A DNA stretch of 64,000 nt from CAYQLT01 sp964418425 (GTDB lineage: Bacteria; Bacillota; Limnochordia; Limnochordales; Geochordaceae). The stretch spans positions 124,001 through 188,000 of the forward strand of contig CAYQLT010000001.1 in the NCBI GenBank assembly GCA_964418425.1, written 5' to 3'. The notes below the pieces were generated by a model. That model was not told where the DNA came from, did no database searches, and worked only from the letters and a program-made list of their open reading frames with translations. The translations under genes and the position numbers were made by a program. This document shows positions 42,139 to 50,416 of this stretch, piece after piece; position 1 is the stretch's first letter; each line of letters opens with the position of its first letter.

Positions 42139-42662
42139 AGGCGCTGATCCGGGAGATCCCGGACTTCCCACGGCCCGGCATCAGCTTCAAGGACATCACC
42201 ACGGCCATGAAGGAGCCGGACGCGTTGGCTTACATCATCCGCTCCATGGCGGAGCCCTTTCGCAACCGGGGCCTGGAGATGGTCGTGGGTGTGGAGTCCA
42301 GGGGGTTCATCCTGGGCGCACCGCTCGCGTACGAACTGGGAACGGGGTTCGTGCTGGTGCGCAAACCGGGAAAGCTGCCTGCGGAGAAGATCCGGGTCAG
42401 CTACGAGCTGGAGTACGGGACCGACGCGCTGGAGATCCACAAGGACGCGATCCGGCCGGGCCAGCGGGTGCTGTTGGTGGACGACCTTCTGGCCACCGGC
42501 GGCACCATCAGCGCGGCCGCCCGGCTCGTGCAGCAGCTTGAGGGCGTCATCGTAGGGTTCTCCTTCCTCATCGAGCTGGCGTTCCTCGGGGGCCGCCGGC
42601 GGCTTGAGGCGTTCCAGATCCCTCCGGACGCTGTCTTCGCCCTGGTGCGCTACGACGCGTGA
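42129..42662 (+). CDS. apt: Adenine phosphoribosyltransferase
   Basis: Salvages adenine with PRPP to AMP, 177 residues. Family signature at the start (IREIPDFPRPGISFKDIT), VVGVESRGFILGAPLA, the flexible-loop VRKPGKLPAEKIRVSYELEYG, and the PRPP motif VLLVDDLLATGGT. ATG 42129 lies inside the recJ end behind AAAGAGG. Followed by relA, the conserved Bacillota pair. Confidence 0.97.
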   Translation: MDLKALIREIPDFPRPGISFKDITTAMKEPDALAYIIRSMAEPFRNRGLEMVVGVESRGFILGAPLAYELGTGFVLVRKPGKLPAEKIRVSYELEYGTDALEIHKDAIRPGQRVLLVDDLLATGGTISAAARLVQQLEGVIVGFSFLIELAFLGGRRRLEAFQIPPDAVFALVRYDA

Positions 42663-42675
42663 GGTGGCGACGGGG

Positions 42676-44856
42676 ATGGCCGGCCAAGGAGTGAAGCCTT
42701 CCGAGCCGGCCCTCGAGGCGCTGGTAGAGCGGGTGCGAGCGTACAACCCCGACGCGGATCTGGGGTTACTGGTTCGTGCCTACGAGTTCGCCCGGCAGGC
42801 GCACGCCGGCCAGTACCGGGATTCCGGAGAGTCGTTCTTCCAGCATCCTGTGGAAGTGGCCCGGGTTCTGGCGGAGCTGCAGGTGGACGTGGCCACGGTG
42901 GCCGCCGGGCTTTTGCACGACGTCCTCGAGGATACCCCCGTGACGGTGGAGCAGCTGGCGGCCGCGTTTACGCCGGAGATCGCCCGTCTGGTGGATGGGG
43001 TCACCAAGCTGAGCAAGATCCCGTTCCAGTCCAGCGAGGCCCAGCAGGCGGAGAACCTGCGCAAGATGTTCCTGGCCATGGCGGAAGATCTGCGGGTGGT
43101 GTTGATCAAACTGGCCGACCGGCTGCACAACATGCGCACGTTGCGGCATCTACCGCCGGAGCGGCAGCGCAAGGTGGCCCGGGAGACCCTGGAGATCTAC
43201 GCACCTCTGGCGCACCGCCTGGGCATCTGGCAGATCAAGTGGGAGATGGAGGATTTAAGCCTGCGCTACCTGGACCCGACGGCCTACTATCAGCTGGTGC
43301 AGGCGGTGGCGCTCAGGCGCACCGAGCGCGAGGCCGAGCTGGAGGAGGTCATGGGCGTCCTGCGCCAGAAGCTCTCGGAGATGGGGATCCACGGACGGGT
43401 TCAGGGCCGACCCAAGCACTTTTACTCCATATATCAGAAGATGCGTACCCAGGGACGGAGCCTGGACCAGATTTACGACCTGCTGGCCGTACGGGTTATC
43501 GTGGACGACATCAAGGATTGTTACGCCGTGCTGGGCATGGTGCACACGCTGTGGAAGCCCATCCCGGGTCGCTTCAAGGATTACATCGCCATGCCCAAGT
43601 CCAACCTCTACCAGTCCCTGCACACCACGGTCATCGGTCCCAGGGGTGAGCCGCTGGAGGTCCAGATACGCACCCAGGCCATGCACGAGGTGGCCGAGAG
43701 GGGCATCGCCGCCCACTGGCTTTACAAGGAGAGCCGGGCCCAAAGCGCGTTTGACGCCAAGGTGGCGTGGCTGCGGCAGGTTCTGGAATGGCTGCGGGAG
43801 ATGAAAGACCCGCACGAGTTCATGGAAACCCTCAAGATCGACCTGTTTGAAGACGAGGTCTTCGTCTTCACGCCCAAGGGGGACGTCAAGAGCCTGCCGG
43901 CCGGCTCGACGCCGGTGGATTTCGCGTTCCTCGTTCACACCGACATCGGTTTGCGATGCGCGGGAGCCAAAGTTAACGGGCGACTGGTTCCCCTGGATTA
44001 CAAGCTTCGAAACGGCGAGATCGTGGAGATCCTCACCGCCAAGCACGCGCAGCCCAGCCAGGACTGGCTTGCCTTTGTGAAGACCTCCCGAGCCCGCAGC
44101 AAGATCCGCAGCTTCCTCAAAGAAGCCCAGCGCGAGCAGAGCCTGGAGCGTGGCAAGGAGCTTCTCGAACGCGAGGCCCGCCGGCTGGGCATCGACCTGT
44201 CGGAAGCCCTGCGGGGCGACACCCTGGCCTCCCTGCTTCGGCGCTACGGGCTGTCGTCGTTGGAGGATCTGTACTGCGCCGTGGGATTCGGGAGGACTCC
44301 GGCCGCTCAGGTGCTGGCCCGGCTGGCCGGCCGCGAGGAGCCGGAAGTGCGGCCCCCGCGCCGGCGCCCTGAGGGCTCCGTTCGGTCCGGGCGCCCGGAG
44401 ATCGCCGCCGGCGTGGTCGTGGAAGGTGCCGACAACCTCATGGTGCGCTTTTCCCGGTGCTGCAGCCCGGTTCCGGGTGACCCGATCATGGGGTACGTGA
44501 CGCGGGGCCGCGGGATTTCGGTGCACCGGGTCGATTGCCCCAACTTGCGAGAGCTTTTGGCCGACTCGGCACGCAAGGTGGATGTCCGGTGGAACGGGGC
44601 GCCCGGCGCGGTCTACCCGGTGGGGCTGCAGATCGAGGCGCGCGACCGGGTGAATCTCCTCTCCAACGTGATCAACGCGATCTCGGACGGGAAGACCAAC
44701 ATCGAGTCGGTGCACACCCGCACCACCCGCGATCACATGGCCATCATCCATGTGGTGGTCGACATCAGCGGGCTGGATCACATGAACGAGGTGGTGCGGC
44801 GGGTACGCCAGGTGCAGGGCGTGATGGCTGTCCACCGGGCCCCGCCCCCGGGGTGA
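42676..44856 (+). CDS. relA: Bifunctional (p)ppGpp synthetase/hydrolase Rel
   Basis: Stringent-response enzyme, 726 residues. HD hydrolase domain is intact (GLLHDVLEDTPVT), so it is probably bifunctional; the synthetase region has GRPKHFYSIYQKM and the RFKDYIAMPKSNLYQSLHTTV motif, whose RFKD charge pattern marks bifunctional Rel enzymes. Then TGS (VFVFTPKGDVKSLPAGSTPVDFAFLVHTDIG), a helical/zinc-finger-like segment with VRFSRCCSPVPGDPI, and ACT (VNLLSNVINAISDGKTNIESVHTR). ATG 42676, 13 bp after apt. Confidence 0.96.
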   Translation: MAGQGVKPSEPALEALVERVRAYNPDADLGLLVRAYEFARQAHAGQYRDSGESFFQHPVEVARVLAELQVDVATVAAGLLHDVLEDTPVTVEQLAAAFTPEIARLVDGVTKLSKIPFQSSEAQQAENLRKMFLAMAEDLRVVLIKLADRLHNMRTLRHLPPERQRKVARETLEIYAPLAHRLGIWQIKWEMEDLSLRYLDPTAYYQLVQAVALRRTEREAELEEVMGVLRQKLSEMGIHGRVQGRPKHFYSIYQKMRTQGRSLDQIYDLLAVRVIVDDIKDCYAVLGMVHTLWKPIPGRFKDYIAMPKSNLYQSLHTTVIGPRGEPLEVQIRTQAMHEVAERGIAAHWLYKESRAQSAFDAKVAWLRQVLEWLREMKDPHEFMETLKIDLFEDEVFVFTPKGDVKSLPAGSTPVDFAFLVHTDIGLRCAGAKVNGRLVPLDYKLRNGEIVEILTAKHAQPSQDWLAFVKTSRARSKIRSFLKEAQREQSLERGKELLEREARRLGIDLSEALRGDTLASLLRRYGLSSLEDLYCAVGFGRTPAAQVLARLAGREEPEVRPPRRRPEGSVRSGRPEIAAGVVVEGADNLMVRFSRCCSPVPGDPIMGYVTRGRGISVHRVDCPNLRELLADSARKVDVRWNGAPGAVYPVGLQIEARDRVNLLSNVINAISDGKTNIESVHTRTTRDHMAIIHVVVDISGLDHMNEVVRRVRQVQGVMAVHRAPPPG

Positions 44857-44914
44857 GGGAGGGGCGACCAGCGGGGCGGCAGCCTCGGAGCCCGAGGGCG
44901 GGGCGCCTGGTCCG

Positions 44915-45361
44915 ATGAGGGCCGTGGTGCAGCGGGTGCGTGCCGCCCGCGTCGAGGTGGACGGCGCAGCCGTGGCCGGCATCGGCCGCGGCATGGTTGC
45001 CTTCGTGGCGGTGGAGAGAGACGACGGCCCGGGTCAGGTCCTTTGGATGGCCGACAAGCTGGTGCACCTGCGTCTTTTCGAAGGCCCGGCCGGAAAGCTC
45101 GACCTATCCGTCCGCCAGGTTGCAGGGGAGATCCTGCTGGTGCCCAATTTCACGGTGGCGGGGGACTGTCGCCGGGGCCGTCGCCCCGATTTCACCCGGG
45201 CTGCGCCGGGAGAACGGGCAGCCGAGCTTTTCTACGCTCTGGTCGAGGCCGTCCGGGAGGCAGGCGTCGGGGTGGCCAGCGGGCGGTTCGGCGCCTCCAT
45301 GCGCGTCGTGGTGGAAAACGATGGGCCTGTGACCCTGGTGGTGGATGGCTGTCCCCGTTGA
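44915..45361 (+). CDS. dtd: D-aminoacyl-tRNA deacylase
   Basis: Removes D-amino acids (and Gly from tRNA-Ala) from tRNAs, 148 residues. Starts MRAVVQRVRAARVEVDG, contains GMVAFVAVE, DKLVHLRLFE, and the Gly-cisPro motif in ENDGPVTLVVD. The usual SQFTL motif reads VPNFTVAGDCRRG here, with Ser-Gln changed to Pro-Asn near the active site. It starts 58 bp after relA. Confidence 0.93.
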   Translation: MRAVVQRVRAARVEVDGAAVAGIGRGMVAFVAVERDDGPGQVLWMADKLVHLRLFEGPAGKLDLSVRQVAGEILLVPNFTVAGDCRRGRRPDFTRAAPGERAAELFYALVEAVREAGVGVASGRFGASMRVVVENDGPVTLVVDGCPR

Positions 45362-45375
45362 GCTGGCCCCAGGGC

Positions 45376-45404
45376 TGGACGTGCGCGGCCCAGGTCGGTA
45401 CAAT
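45376..45404 (+). promoter_or_regulatory. Candidate promoter for the PpiC gene
   Basis: TGGACG (45376-45381), 17-bp spacer, TACAAT (45399-45404), 33 bp before the GTG at 45438. Confidence 0.55.
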
Positions 45405-45437
45405 GCCCGTGTCGCGGCGGGAAACGAGGTGAACTCC

Positions 45438-46928
45438 GTGGTTTTCGAAAAGATGCGTCGCCAGGTCAAGTGGGTCATCATTGCCGTGGCCGTGGCCTTC
45501 GCCGTGACGCTTCTGTACGTGGGGGGCCCCGCGCTGTTCAGCTCCCGCCAGCGGGTGGAGCCGGCCATCGCCCGGGTCAACGGCGAGGAGATCGGCCAGC
45601 TCGCCTTCCAGCGTGCCTTCGCCGGCCAGCTGCGGGCCTACGAGCAGCAGGTGGGGCTGGTGCGGCCCACGCAGCTGGAAGAGATCCGCTACCAGGCCCT
45701 CAACCGCATCATCGCCCTCAAGCTGCTCACCCAGGCGGCTCGGGACGAAGGCATCCGAGTCAGCCGCAGCGAGGTGGAGAAGCGGCTGGGGCAGGTGCGG
45801 GACTCTTTTCCTTCGGTGGAAGAGTATCGGCGGCAGCTGGAACTCAACCGCATGACGGAGCAGGACCTGCGCCAGGCCATCCAGGACAGCCTGGTGGTGG
45901 AGAAACTGCAGGAGAAGCTGGCCTCCCGGATCTCCGTCAGCGAGGATGAGGTGGCGGCAGCCTACGAGCAGGTTCGGGTTCGCCATATTTTGGTGCGGCC
46001 CAAGCGGCCGGAGGATGAGGGTTGGAAACAGGCTGAGCGGGAAGCCCGGGCGCTTTTCGAACAGCTGAAGGGTGGGGCGGACTTCGCCCGGTTGGCCGAG
46101 GCCCGTTCCGAAGACGAGGCGACCCGGGAGCAAGGGGGCGACCTGGGGTTCGTGTCGCGAGGTGCTTTACCCGGGCCCCTGGACCAGGCAGCTTTCTCGC
46201 TGGAGCCGGGACAGATTTCCGAACCCCTGAAGACCGAGCTGGGTTACCACATCCTGCAGGTGACGGATCGGCGGGAGGCCCGCGGCGAGGAGTTCGAACG
46301 GGCCAAACCGGAGCTGACCGAGCGGATCCGCCAGGAGAAGGCGAGCGAATCCTTTGCCCGGTGGTTCGAGGATCTGCGCCAGCAGGCGTCGGTGGAGATC
46401 CTGGACCCCCAGCTGGCTGCCCGGGAGGCCCTGAGCGTCGGTGCGATGGAGGCAGCGCTGGGTCATTACAAGAAAGCGCTGGAGTCAGACCCCAACAACC
46501 CCTACTTGCGCTACGGGATGGCCCGGGTGCTGGGGGCCATGGGACGCGGAGAGGAGTCTTTGGCGGCGTTGGAGCAGGCGGCTGCGCTGGAATCCAACGA
46601 CCCCGTGCTGCAGATGGAGCTGGCCAACGCGTATTTTCGTTACAAAAACGACAAGGAAAAGGCGGCCGCCGCGCTGCGCCGGGCTTCGGAGCTGGCCCCC
46701 ATGGATCTTCAGATCCACCTGGCGCTGTATGCCATGTTCAGCAACATGAACCTGGCCGATGATGCGGCGCGGGAGCTGAAGGAGCTCGAGAAGATCCAGC
46801 AGGTGCTGGAGCAGCAACGCCAGCTTCAAGAAGAGTTCGCCCGGCGGCTGCAGCAGCAGCAGCAGGGTGAGGGCCAGGTGCCCGCCCCGGCGACGTCGGG
46901 CGATTCGGGGTCGGACTCCAGGAAGTGA
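45438..46928 (+). CDS. SurA/PpiC-type peptidyl-prolyl isomerase with C-terminal TPR repeats
   Basis: Membrane-anchored extracytoplasmic folding factor, 496 residues. One N-terminal helix (VKWVIIAVAVAFAVTLLYVGG), a SurA_N chaperone domain (ARVNGEEIGQLAFQRAFAGQL ... LEEIRYQALNRIIALKLL), a parvulin domain (VRHILVRPKR, QGGDLGFVSRGALPGPLDQAAFSLEPGQISEPLKTELGYHILQV) and then TPR repeats (GHYKKALESDPNNPYLRYGMARVLGAMGRGEESLAALEQAAALE), ending in a Gln-rich coil. GTG 45438 behind GAGGTG. It lies between dtd and hisS, not part of the usual order. Confidence 0.88.
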   Translation: MVFEKMRRQVKWVIIAVAVAFAVTLLYVGGPALFSSRQRVEPAIARVNGEEIGQLAFQRAFAGQLRAYEQQVGLVRPTQLEEIRYQALNRIIALKLLTQAARDEGIRVSRSEVEKRLGQVRDSFPSVEEYRRQLELNRMTEQDLRQAIQDSLVVEKLQEKLASRISVSEDEVAAAYEQVRVRHILVRPKRPEDEGWKQAEREARALFEQLKGGADFARLAEARSEDEATREQGGDLGFVSRGALPGPLDQAAFSLEPGQISEPLKTELGYHILQVTDRREARGEEFERAKPELTERIRQEKASESFARWFEDLRQQASVEILDPQLAAREALSVGAMEAALGHYKKALESDPNNPYLRYGMARVLGAMGRGEESLAALEQAAALESNDPVLQMELANAYFRYKNDKEKAAAALRRASELAPMDLQIHLALYAMFSNMNLADDAARELKELEKIQQVLEQQRQLQEEFARRLQQQQQGEGQVPAPATSGDSGSDSRK

Positions 46929-46935
46929 CGGGGCT

Positions 46936-48210
46936 ATGGCTTCCCTGAAGGCTCCGCGGGGCACCCAGGATGTGCTCCCCGGCGAGAGCGAACGCTGGCA
47001 ACAGGTGGAGGCCATCGCCCGGGAAGTGATGGCCAGCTTCGGCTATCGGGAGATCCGGACCCCCATCTTCGAGCAGACGGAGCTTTTCACCCGGGGCGTG
47101 GGCGAGCACACCGACGTGGTCGAAAAGGAGATGTACACCTTCCATGACCGCTCCGGCCGCAGCATCACCCTGCGGCCGGAGGGGACGGCGCCGGTGGCCC
47201 GGGCGTACGTGGAGCACGGGATGCACCTGTGGCCTTCGCCCGTGAAGGTGTTCTACATCGGTCCCATGTTTCGCTACGAGCGCCCGCAGGCCGGACGGTT
47301 GCGCCAGCACCAGCAGATAGGGGCCGAGGCGCTGGGCTGCGACGATCCCGCGCTGGACGCGGAGGCCATCGTGATGCCCATGGAGATCTTTCGCCGGCTG
47401 GGGCTCTCCCGTTTCGTGGTGAAGCTCAACAGCATCGGTTGTCCCGACTGTCGGCCGCGGTACCGCCAGGCGCTGGTGGCGTATCTAAGTCCGCGAGAGC
47501 CGGCGCTGTGCCCCAACTGCCGCCGACGCCTGGAGCGCAGCCCGCTTCGGGTTTTGGATTGCAAGGTTCCCACGTGCCGGGAGGTGACGGCCCAAGCGCC
47601 GTCATCCGTGGACTTTCTGTGTGAGGCCTGCCGGACCCATTTTCGCACCCTGCTGGGACATCTGGACGCCCTCGGGGCTCGCTACGAACAGGACCCCCGG
47701 CTGGTGCGAGGGTTCGACTATTACACCCGGACGGTCTTTGAACTGCAGGCAGAAGACCTGGGGGCGCAAAACGCGGTGGCGGGCGGCGGGCGCTACGACG
47801 GTTTGATCCAGGCCATCGGGGGGCCCCCGACGCCCGGGGTGGGCTTCGCTTCGGGGGTGGAGAGGGCACTGCTCGCGCTGCCGTCGGGCGTCTGCGAGCC
47901 CGGGGAGCGATGGCTGGACGTCTACGTGGCCTGGGGGGAGAGCGGCGAGCCCGACCGCCGGGCTTTGGTGCTGCTCCAACGGCTGCGGCGGGCAGGGTTT
48001 CGGGCGGACGCCGCCTACGGCGCGCGCAGCCTCAAGCGCCAGCTCAAAGCCGCCGATCGGGCAGGAGCCCGGGTGGCGGTGATCCTGTCGCCGGATGGCA
48101 TGCCGTCCGCCGTGGTGGTGAAAGACCTGCGAAGCGGCCAGCAGCAGGAGGTTGCAAGCCTGGAGGCGGCCGAGCAGGCCGTGGCCTCTCTGCTTCGAGA
48201 CGGCGCATAG
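46936..48210 (+). CDS. hisS: Histidyl-tRNA synthetase
   Basis: Class II aminoacyl-tRNA synthetase, 424 residues. Motif 1 near FGYREIRTPIFEQTELFTRGVGE, motif 2 FYIGPMFRYERPQAGRLRQHQQIGAEALG, the His-specific LVRGFDYYTRTVFE and AGGGRYDGL, and motif 3 GVGFASGVERALLAL; the C-terminal anticodon-binding domain follows. Paired cysteines CPDC, CPNC and CEAC suggest a zinc-binding insert. ATG 46936. No T-box leader is visible upstream; it is probably cotranscribed with the preceding gene. Confidence 0.96.
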   Translation: MASLKAPRGTQDVLPGESERWQQVEAIAREVMASFGYREIRTPIFEQTELFTRGVGEHTDVVEKEMYTFHDRSGRSITLRPEGTAPVARAYVEHGMHLWPSPVKVFYIGPMFRYERPQAGRLRQHQQIGAEALGCDDPALDAEAIVMPMEIFRRLGLSRFVVKLNSIGCPDCRPRYRQALVAYLSPREPALCPNCRRRLERSPLRVLDCKVPTCREVTAQAPSSVDFLCEACRTHFRTLLGHLDALGARYEQDPRLVRGFDYYTRTVFELQAEDLGAQNAVAGGGRYDGLIQAIGGPPTPGVGFASGVERALLALPSGVCEPGERWLDVYVAWGESGEPDRRALVLLQRLRRAGFRADAAYGARSLKRQLKAADRAGARVAVILSPDGMPSAVVVKDLRSGQQQEVASLEAAEQAVASLLRDGA

Positions 48211-48286
48211 GCGGTTGCCAGCCTTTTACGAGGATGGGGCGTGTGCGATCGCGCCCCGGCACGGGTGGGAAGCGGTGATCGACTCC

Positions 48287-50092
48287 ATGGCGTCCTCTCC
48301 GCAGGCGGTTCTCATCAAGGCGTCACATGGAGCGGGCTCCCTTCGGGCCGAGCATGCGGGGCAACAGGTTCGGCTCAACGGGTGGGTGCTGCGCCATCGC
48401 GACCACGGCGGGCTGATCTTCTTCGACATGCGGGACCGCACCGGCGTGGTGCAGGTGGTGGTCACGCCCGATATAGGCCCGGAGGTCTTCGCTTTGGCGG
48501 AGCGTCTTCGGCCCGAGGATTGCATCGGGCTTGAGGGGACGGTGCGCCGGCGCCTGGCCGGGATGGAAAACCCGGCGTTGCCCACCGGGGAGGTGGAGGT
48601 GTTCGCCAGCCGGCTGGTTCGCTACAGCCGCTCGGCCCCGCCGCCTTTTGCGGTGGATGGGAACGGCGAGGTGGACGAAGCCCTGCGCCTGCGCTACCGC
48701 TATCTCGACCTGCGCCGGCCGGGGATGCTGGAGGCTTTGCAGCTGCGTCACCGGGTCAACCAGGCCATCCGGGACTACTTGAGCCGCCAGGGCTTCATCG
48801 AGGTCGAGACCCCCATGCTGACCCGATCCACGCCTGAGGGGGCTCGGGACTACGTGGTGCCCTCCCGGCTCCATCCCGGGTCGTTTTACGCGCTGCCCCA
48901 GTCGCCTCAGCTGTTCAAGCAGCTGCTGATGGTGGCCGGGGTGGAGCGCTACTTCCAGATCGCCCGTTGCTTTCGGGACGAGGACCTTCGGGCAGACCGC
49001 CAACCCGAGTTCACTCAGCTGGACATGGAGATGTCCTTCGTGGACGAGGAGGACGTGCTGGCAACGGTGGAGGATCTGATGCGCTATCTGTTCGAGACGG
49101 TCCTCGACCTTCGCCTGCCCAGCCCGCTGCCCCGACTGTCCTACGCCGAGGCGATGGAGCGTTACGGATCCGACAAGCCCGACCTGCGGGCGCCGGGGCG
49201 CCTGCACGACCTCACCGAGGCGTTCGGCCAGACCGAGTTTCGGGCGTTTGCCCAGACCATCCGCACGGGGGGCCGGGTGAAGGCGCTGACCATGCCCCCG
49301 GAGCTGCGACCCACCCGGCGGGAGCTGGATCAGCTTCCCGAGCGGGCGTCCGCCCTGGGGGTCAAGGGTTTGCTTTGGGTGATGGCGGCCGACGGGGAGC
49401 TGCGCTCCCCTGCTGCCCGGCATTTTAACGAGCAGGAGCGTCGCCGCCTTCTGGATTTGGCCCGGGCCGAGCCGGCAGGCCTTATCGTGTTGGCCGCCGA
49501 CGAGAAGGAACGGGCCGAACAGGCGCTGGGCCGGCTGCGGCTGGAGCTGGCCTCCCAGCACGGCCTGACAGCCGCCCGCGAGTGGCGGTGGCTTTGGGTG
49601 GTGGATTTCCCGCTGTTTGAATACAGTGCGGAGCAGGGACGCTGGCAGGCGCGCCACCACCCCTTCACGTCGCCGAGGCCGGAGGACCTGCCGTGGCTGG
49701 AGTCCGACCCCGGTCGCGTGCGCGCCCGTGCGTACGATCTCATCCTGAACGGCACCGAGCTTGGTGGCGGTAGCATCCGCATTCACCAGCGGGAGGTTCA
49801 GGAGAGGGTTTTTCGCGTCCTGGGGCTGGGGCCGGAGGAGGCCCGCCGGCAGTTCGGCTTCCTGCTGGAAGCCTTTGAGTACGGCCCGCCACCCCACGGT
49901 GGCATCGCCCTGGGACTCGACCGGCTGGTGATGCTCATGAGCGGGCGCAAGTCGATCCGGGACGTCATCGCCTTTCCCAAGACCGCCCAGGCCTTCTGCC
50001 CGCTGACGGGGGCGCCGGCCCCCATCGAACGGCGCCAGCTGCAGGAGCTGCACATCCGGGTCCAGCTGCCGGCGGGAGCGTCTTCGGGCTGA
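48287..50092 (+). CDS. aspS: Aspartyl-tRNA synthetase
   Basis: Class IIb synthetase of bacterial type, 601 residues. OB-fold anticodon domain (VRLNGWVLRHRDHGGLIFFDMRDRTGVVQVV), RYRYLDLRRPGMLEALQLRHRVNQAIRDYLSRQGFIEVETPMLTRSTPEGARDYVVPSR, the flipping loop LPQSPQLFKQLLMVAG, motif 2 FQIARCFRDEDLRADRQPEFTQLD, the bacterial GAD insertion, and ALGLDRLVMLM at the end. ATG 48287; GTG 48275 is possible. Whether it also charges tRNA-Asn cannot be decided here. Confidence 0.96.
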   Translation: MASSPQAVLIKASHGAGSLRAEHAGQQVRLNGWVLRHRDHGGLIFFDMRDRTGVVQVVVTPDIGPEVFALAERLRPEDCIGLEGTVRRRLAGMENPALPTGEVEVFASRLVRYSRSAPPPFAVDGNGEVDEALRLRYRYLDLRRPGMLEALQLRHRVNQAIRDYLSRQGFIEVETPMLTRSTPEGARDYVVPSRLHPGSFYALPQSPQLFKQLLMVAGVERYFQIARCFRDEDLRADRQPEFTQLDMEMSFVDEEDVLATVEDLMRYLFETVLDLRLPSPLPRLSYAEAMERYGSDKPDLRAPGRLHDLTEAFGQTEFRAFAQTIRTGGRVKALTMPPELRPTRRELDQLPERASALGVKGLLWVMAADGELRSPAARHFNEQERRRLLDLARAEPAGLIVLAADEKERAEQALGRLRLELASQHGLTAAREWRWLWVVDFPLFEYSAEQGRWQARHHPFTSPRPEDLPWLESDPGRVRARAYDLILNGTELGGGSIRIHQREVQERVFRVLGLGPEEARRQFGFLLEAFEYGPPPHGGIALGLDRLVMLMSGRKSIRDVIAFPKTAQAFCPLTGAPAPIERRQLQELHIRVQLPAGASSG

Positions 50093-50116
50093 ACACAGCG
50101 CTTGGCCCGTCAGCGC

Positions 50117-50146
50117 TTGATAAGGCGGATGAGGCTGTGCTATGAT
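50117..50146 (+). promoter_or_regulatory. Strong promoter for the non-coding RNA after aspS
   Basis: TTGATA (50117-50122), 18-bp spacer, TATGAT (50141-50146) with an extended -10 TGC. It points into a 270-bp region that has no credible reading frame. Confidence 0.7.
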
Positions 50147-50149
50147 GAA

Positions 50150-50342
50150 CCTGGCCATCGGGAGCTTGAGTTTGGCCGGTTTTTCGCTCCCTGCCGTGCT
50201 CGTGGTGAAGCTACCATTGTGATGAGCCAACACCATCACAAAGGGAGCCTGGGCTCTGCGGGCGGAGGGCAGGCTGCCGCGAACGGGCAGTAGCCCGGGA
50301 CGTTCGCAGGAGGGCACCCACCTGCCTGAGGGCCGGGTTCAT
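50150..50342 (+). ncRNA. Candidate 6S RNA
   Basis: A promoter-driven, non-coding stretch of about 190 nt between aspS and rarA. Its two ends pair: 50147-50162 with 50325-50340 form a 16-position helix, with 13 Watson-Crick pairs, two G-U pairs and one A-G mismatch. Inside, CCTGCC (50190-50195) can pair with GGCAGG (50268-50273), and an 8-bp perfect apical stem TTGTGATG/CATCACAA (50217-50224, 50234-50241) closes the rod. A long closing stem, central open region and apical hairpin of this size is the 6S RNA plan, and I recall 6S-1 (bsrA) of B. subtilis lying next to aspS. 6S binds sigma-A RNA polymerase. No SRP, tmRNA or RNase P signature was seen. Homology is inferred, not searched. Confidence 0.6.
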
Positions 50343-50416
50343 CGACGGGTAGCCTGAGCGGCACGGCGGGGTTTTATTTTGGGGTCGGCTCCCCGTGCGG
50401 CCCGGGGGCGGTCGAT

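Noticed and set aside
39211..42746. Long minus-strand frames opposite recJ and apt (362, 569 and 248 codons)
   Set aside because: Composition typical of antisense shadows in high-GC genes; the plus-strand genes are certain.
46929..48286. T-box riboswitches upstream of hisS or aspS
   Set aside because: Spacers are 7 and 76 bp with no specifier loop or AGGGTGG element; the genes appear to be in an operon.
50150..50342. SRP RNA, tmRNA or RNase P RNA for the structured region after aspS
   Set aside because: No SRP apical GGAA-loop motif, tmRNA tRNA-like end or RNase P GAGGAAAGTC core was found.
50361..50385. TTTTATTTT as an intrinsic terminator of the ncRNA
   Set aside because: The T-run is there, but no adequate hairpin directly precedes it; the transcript end therefore remains open.
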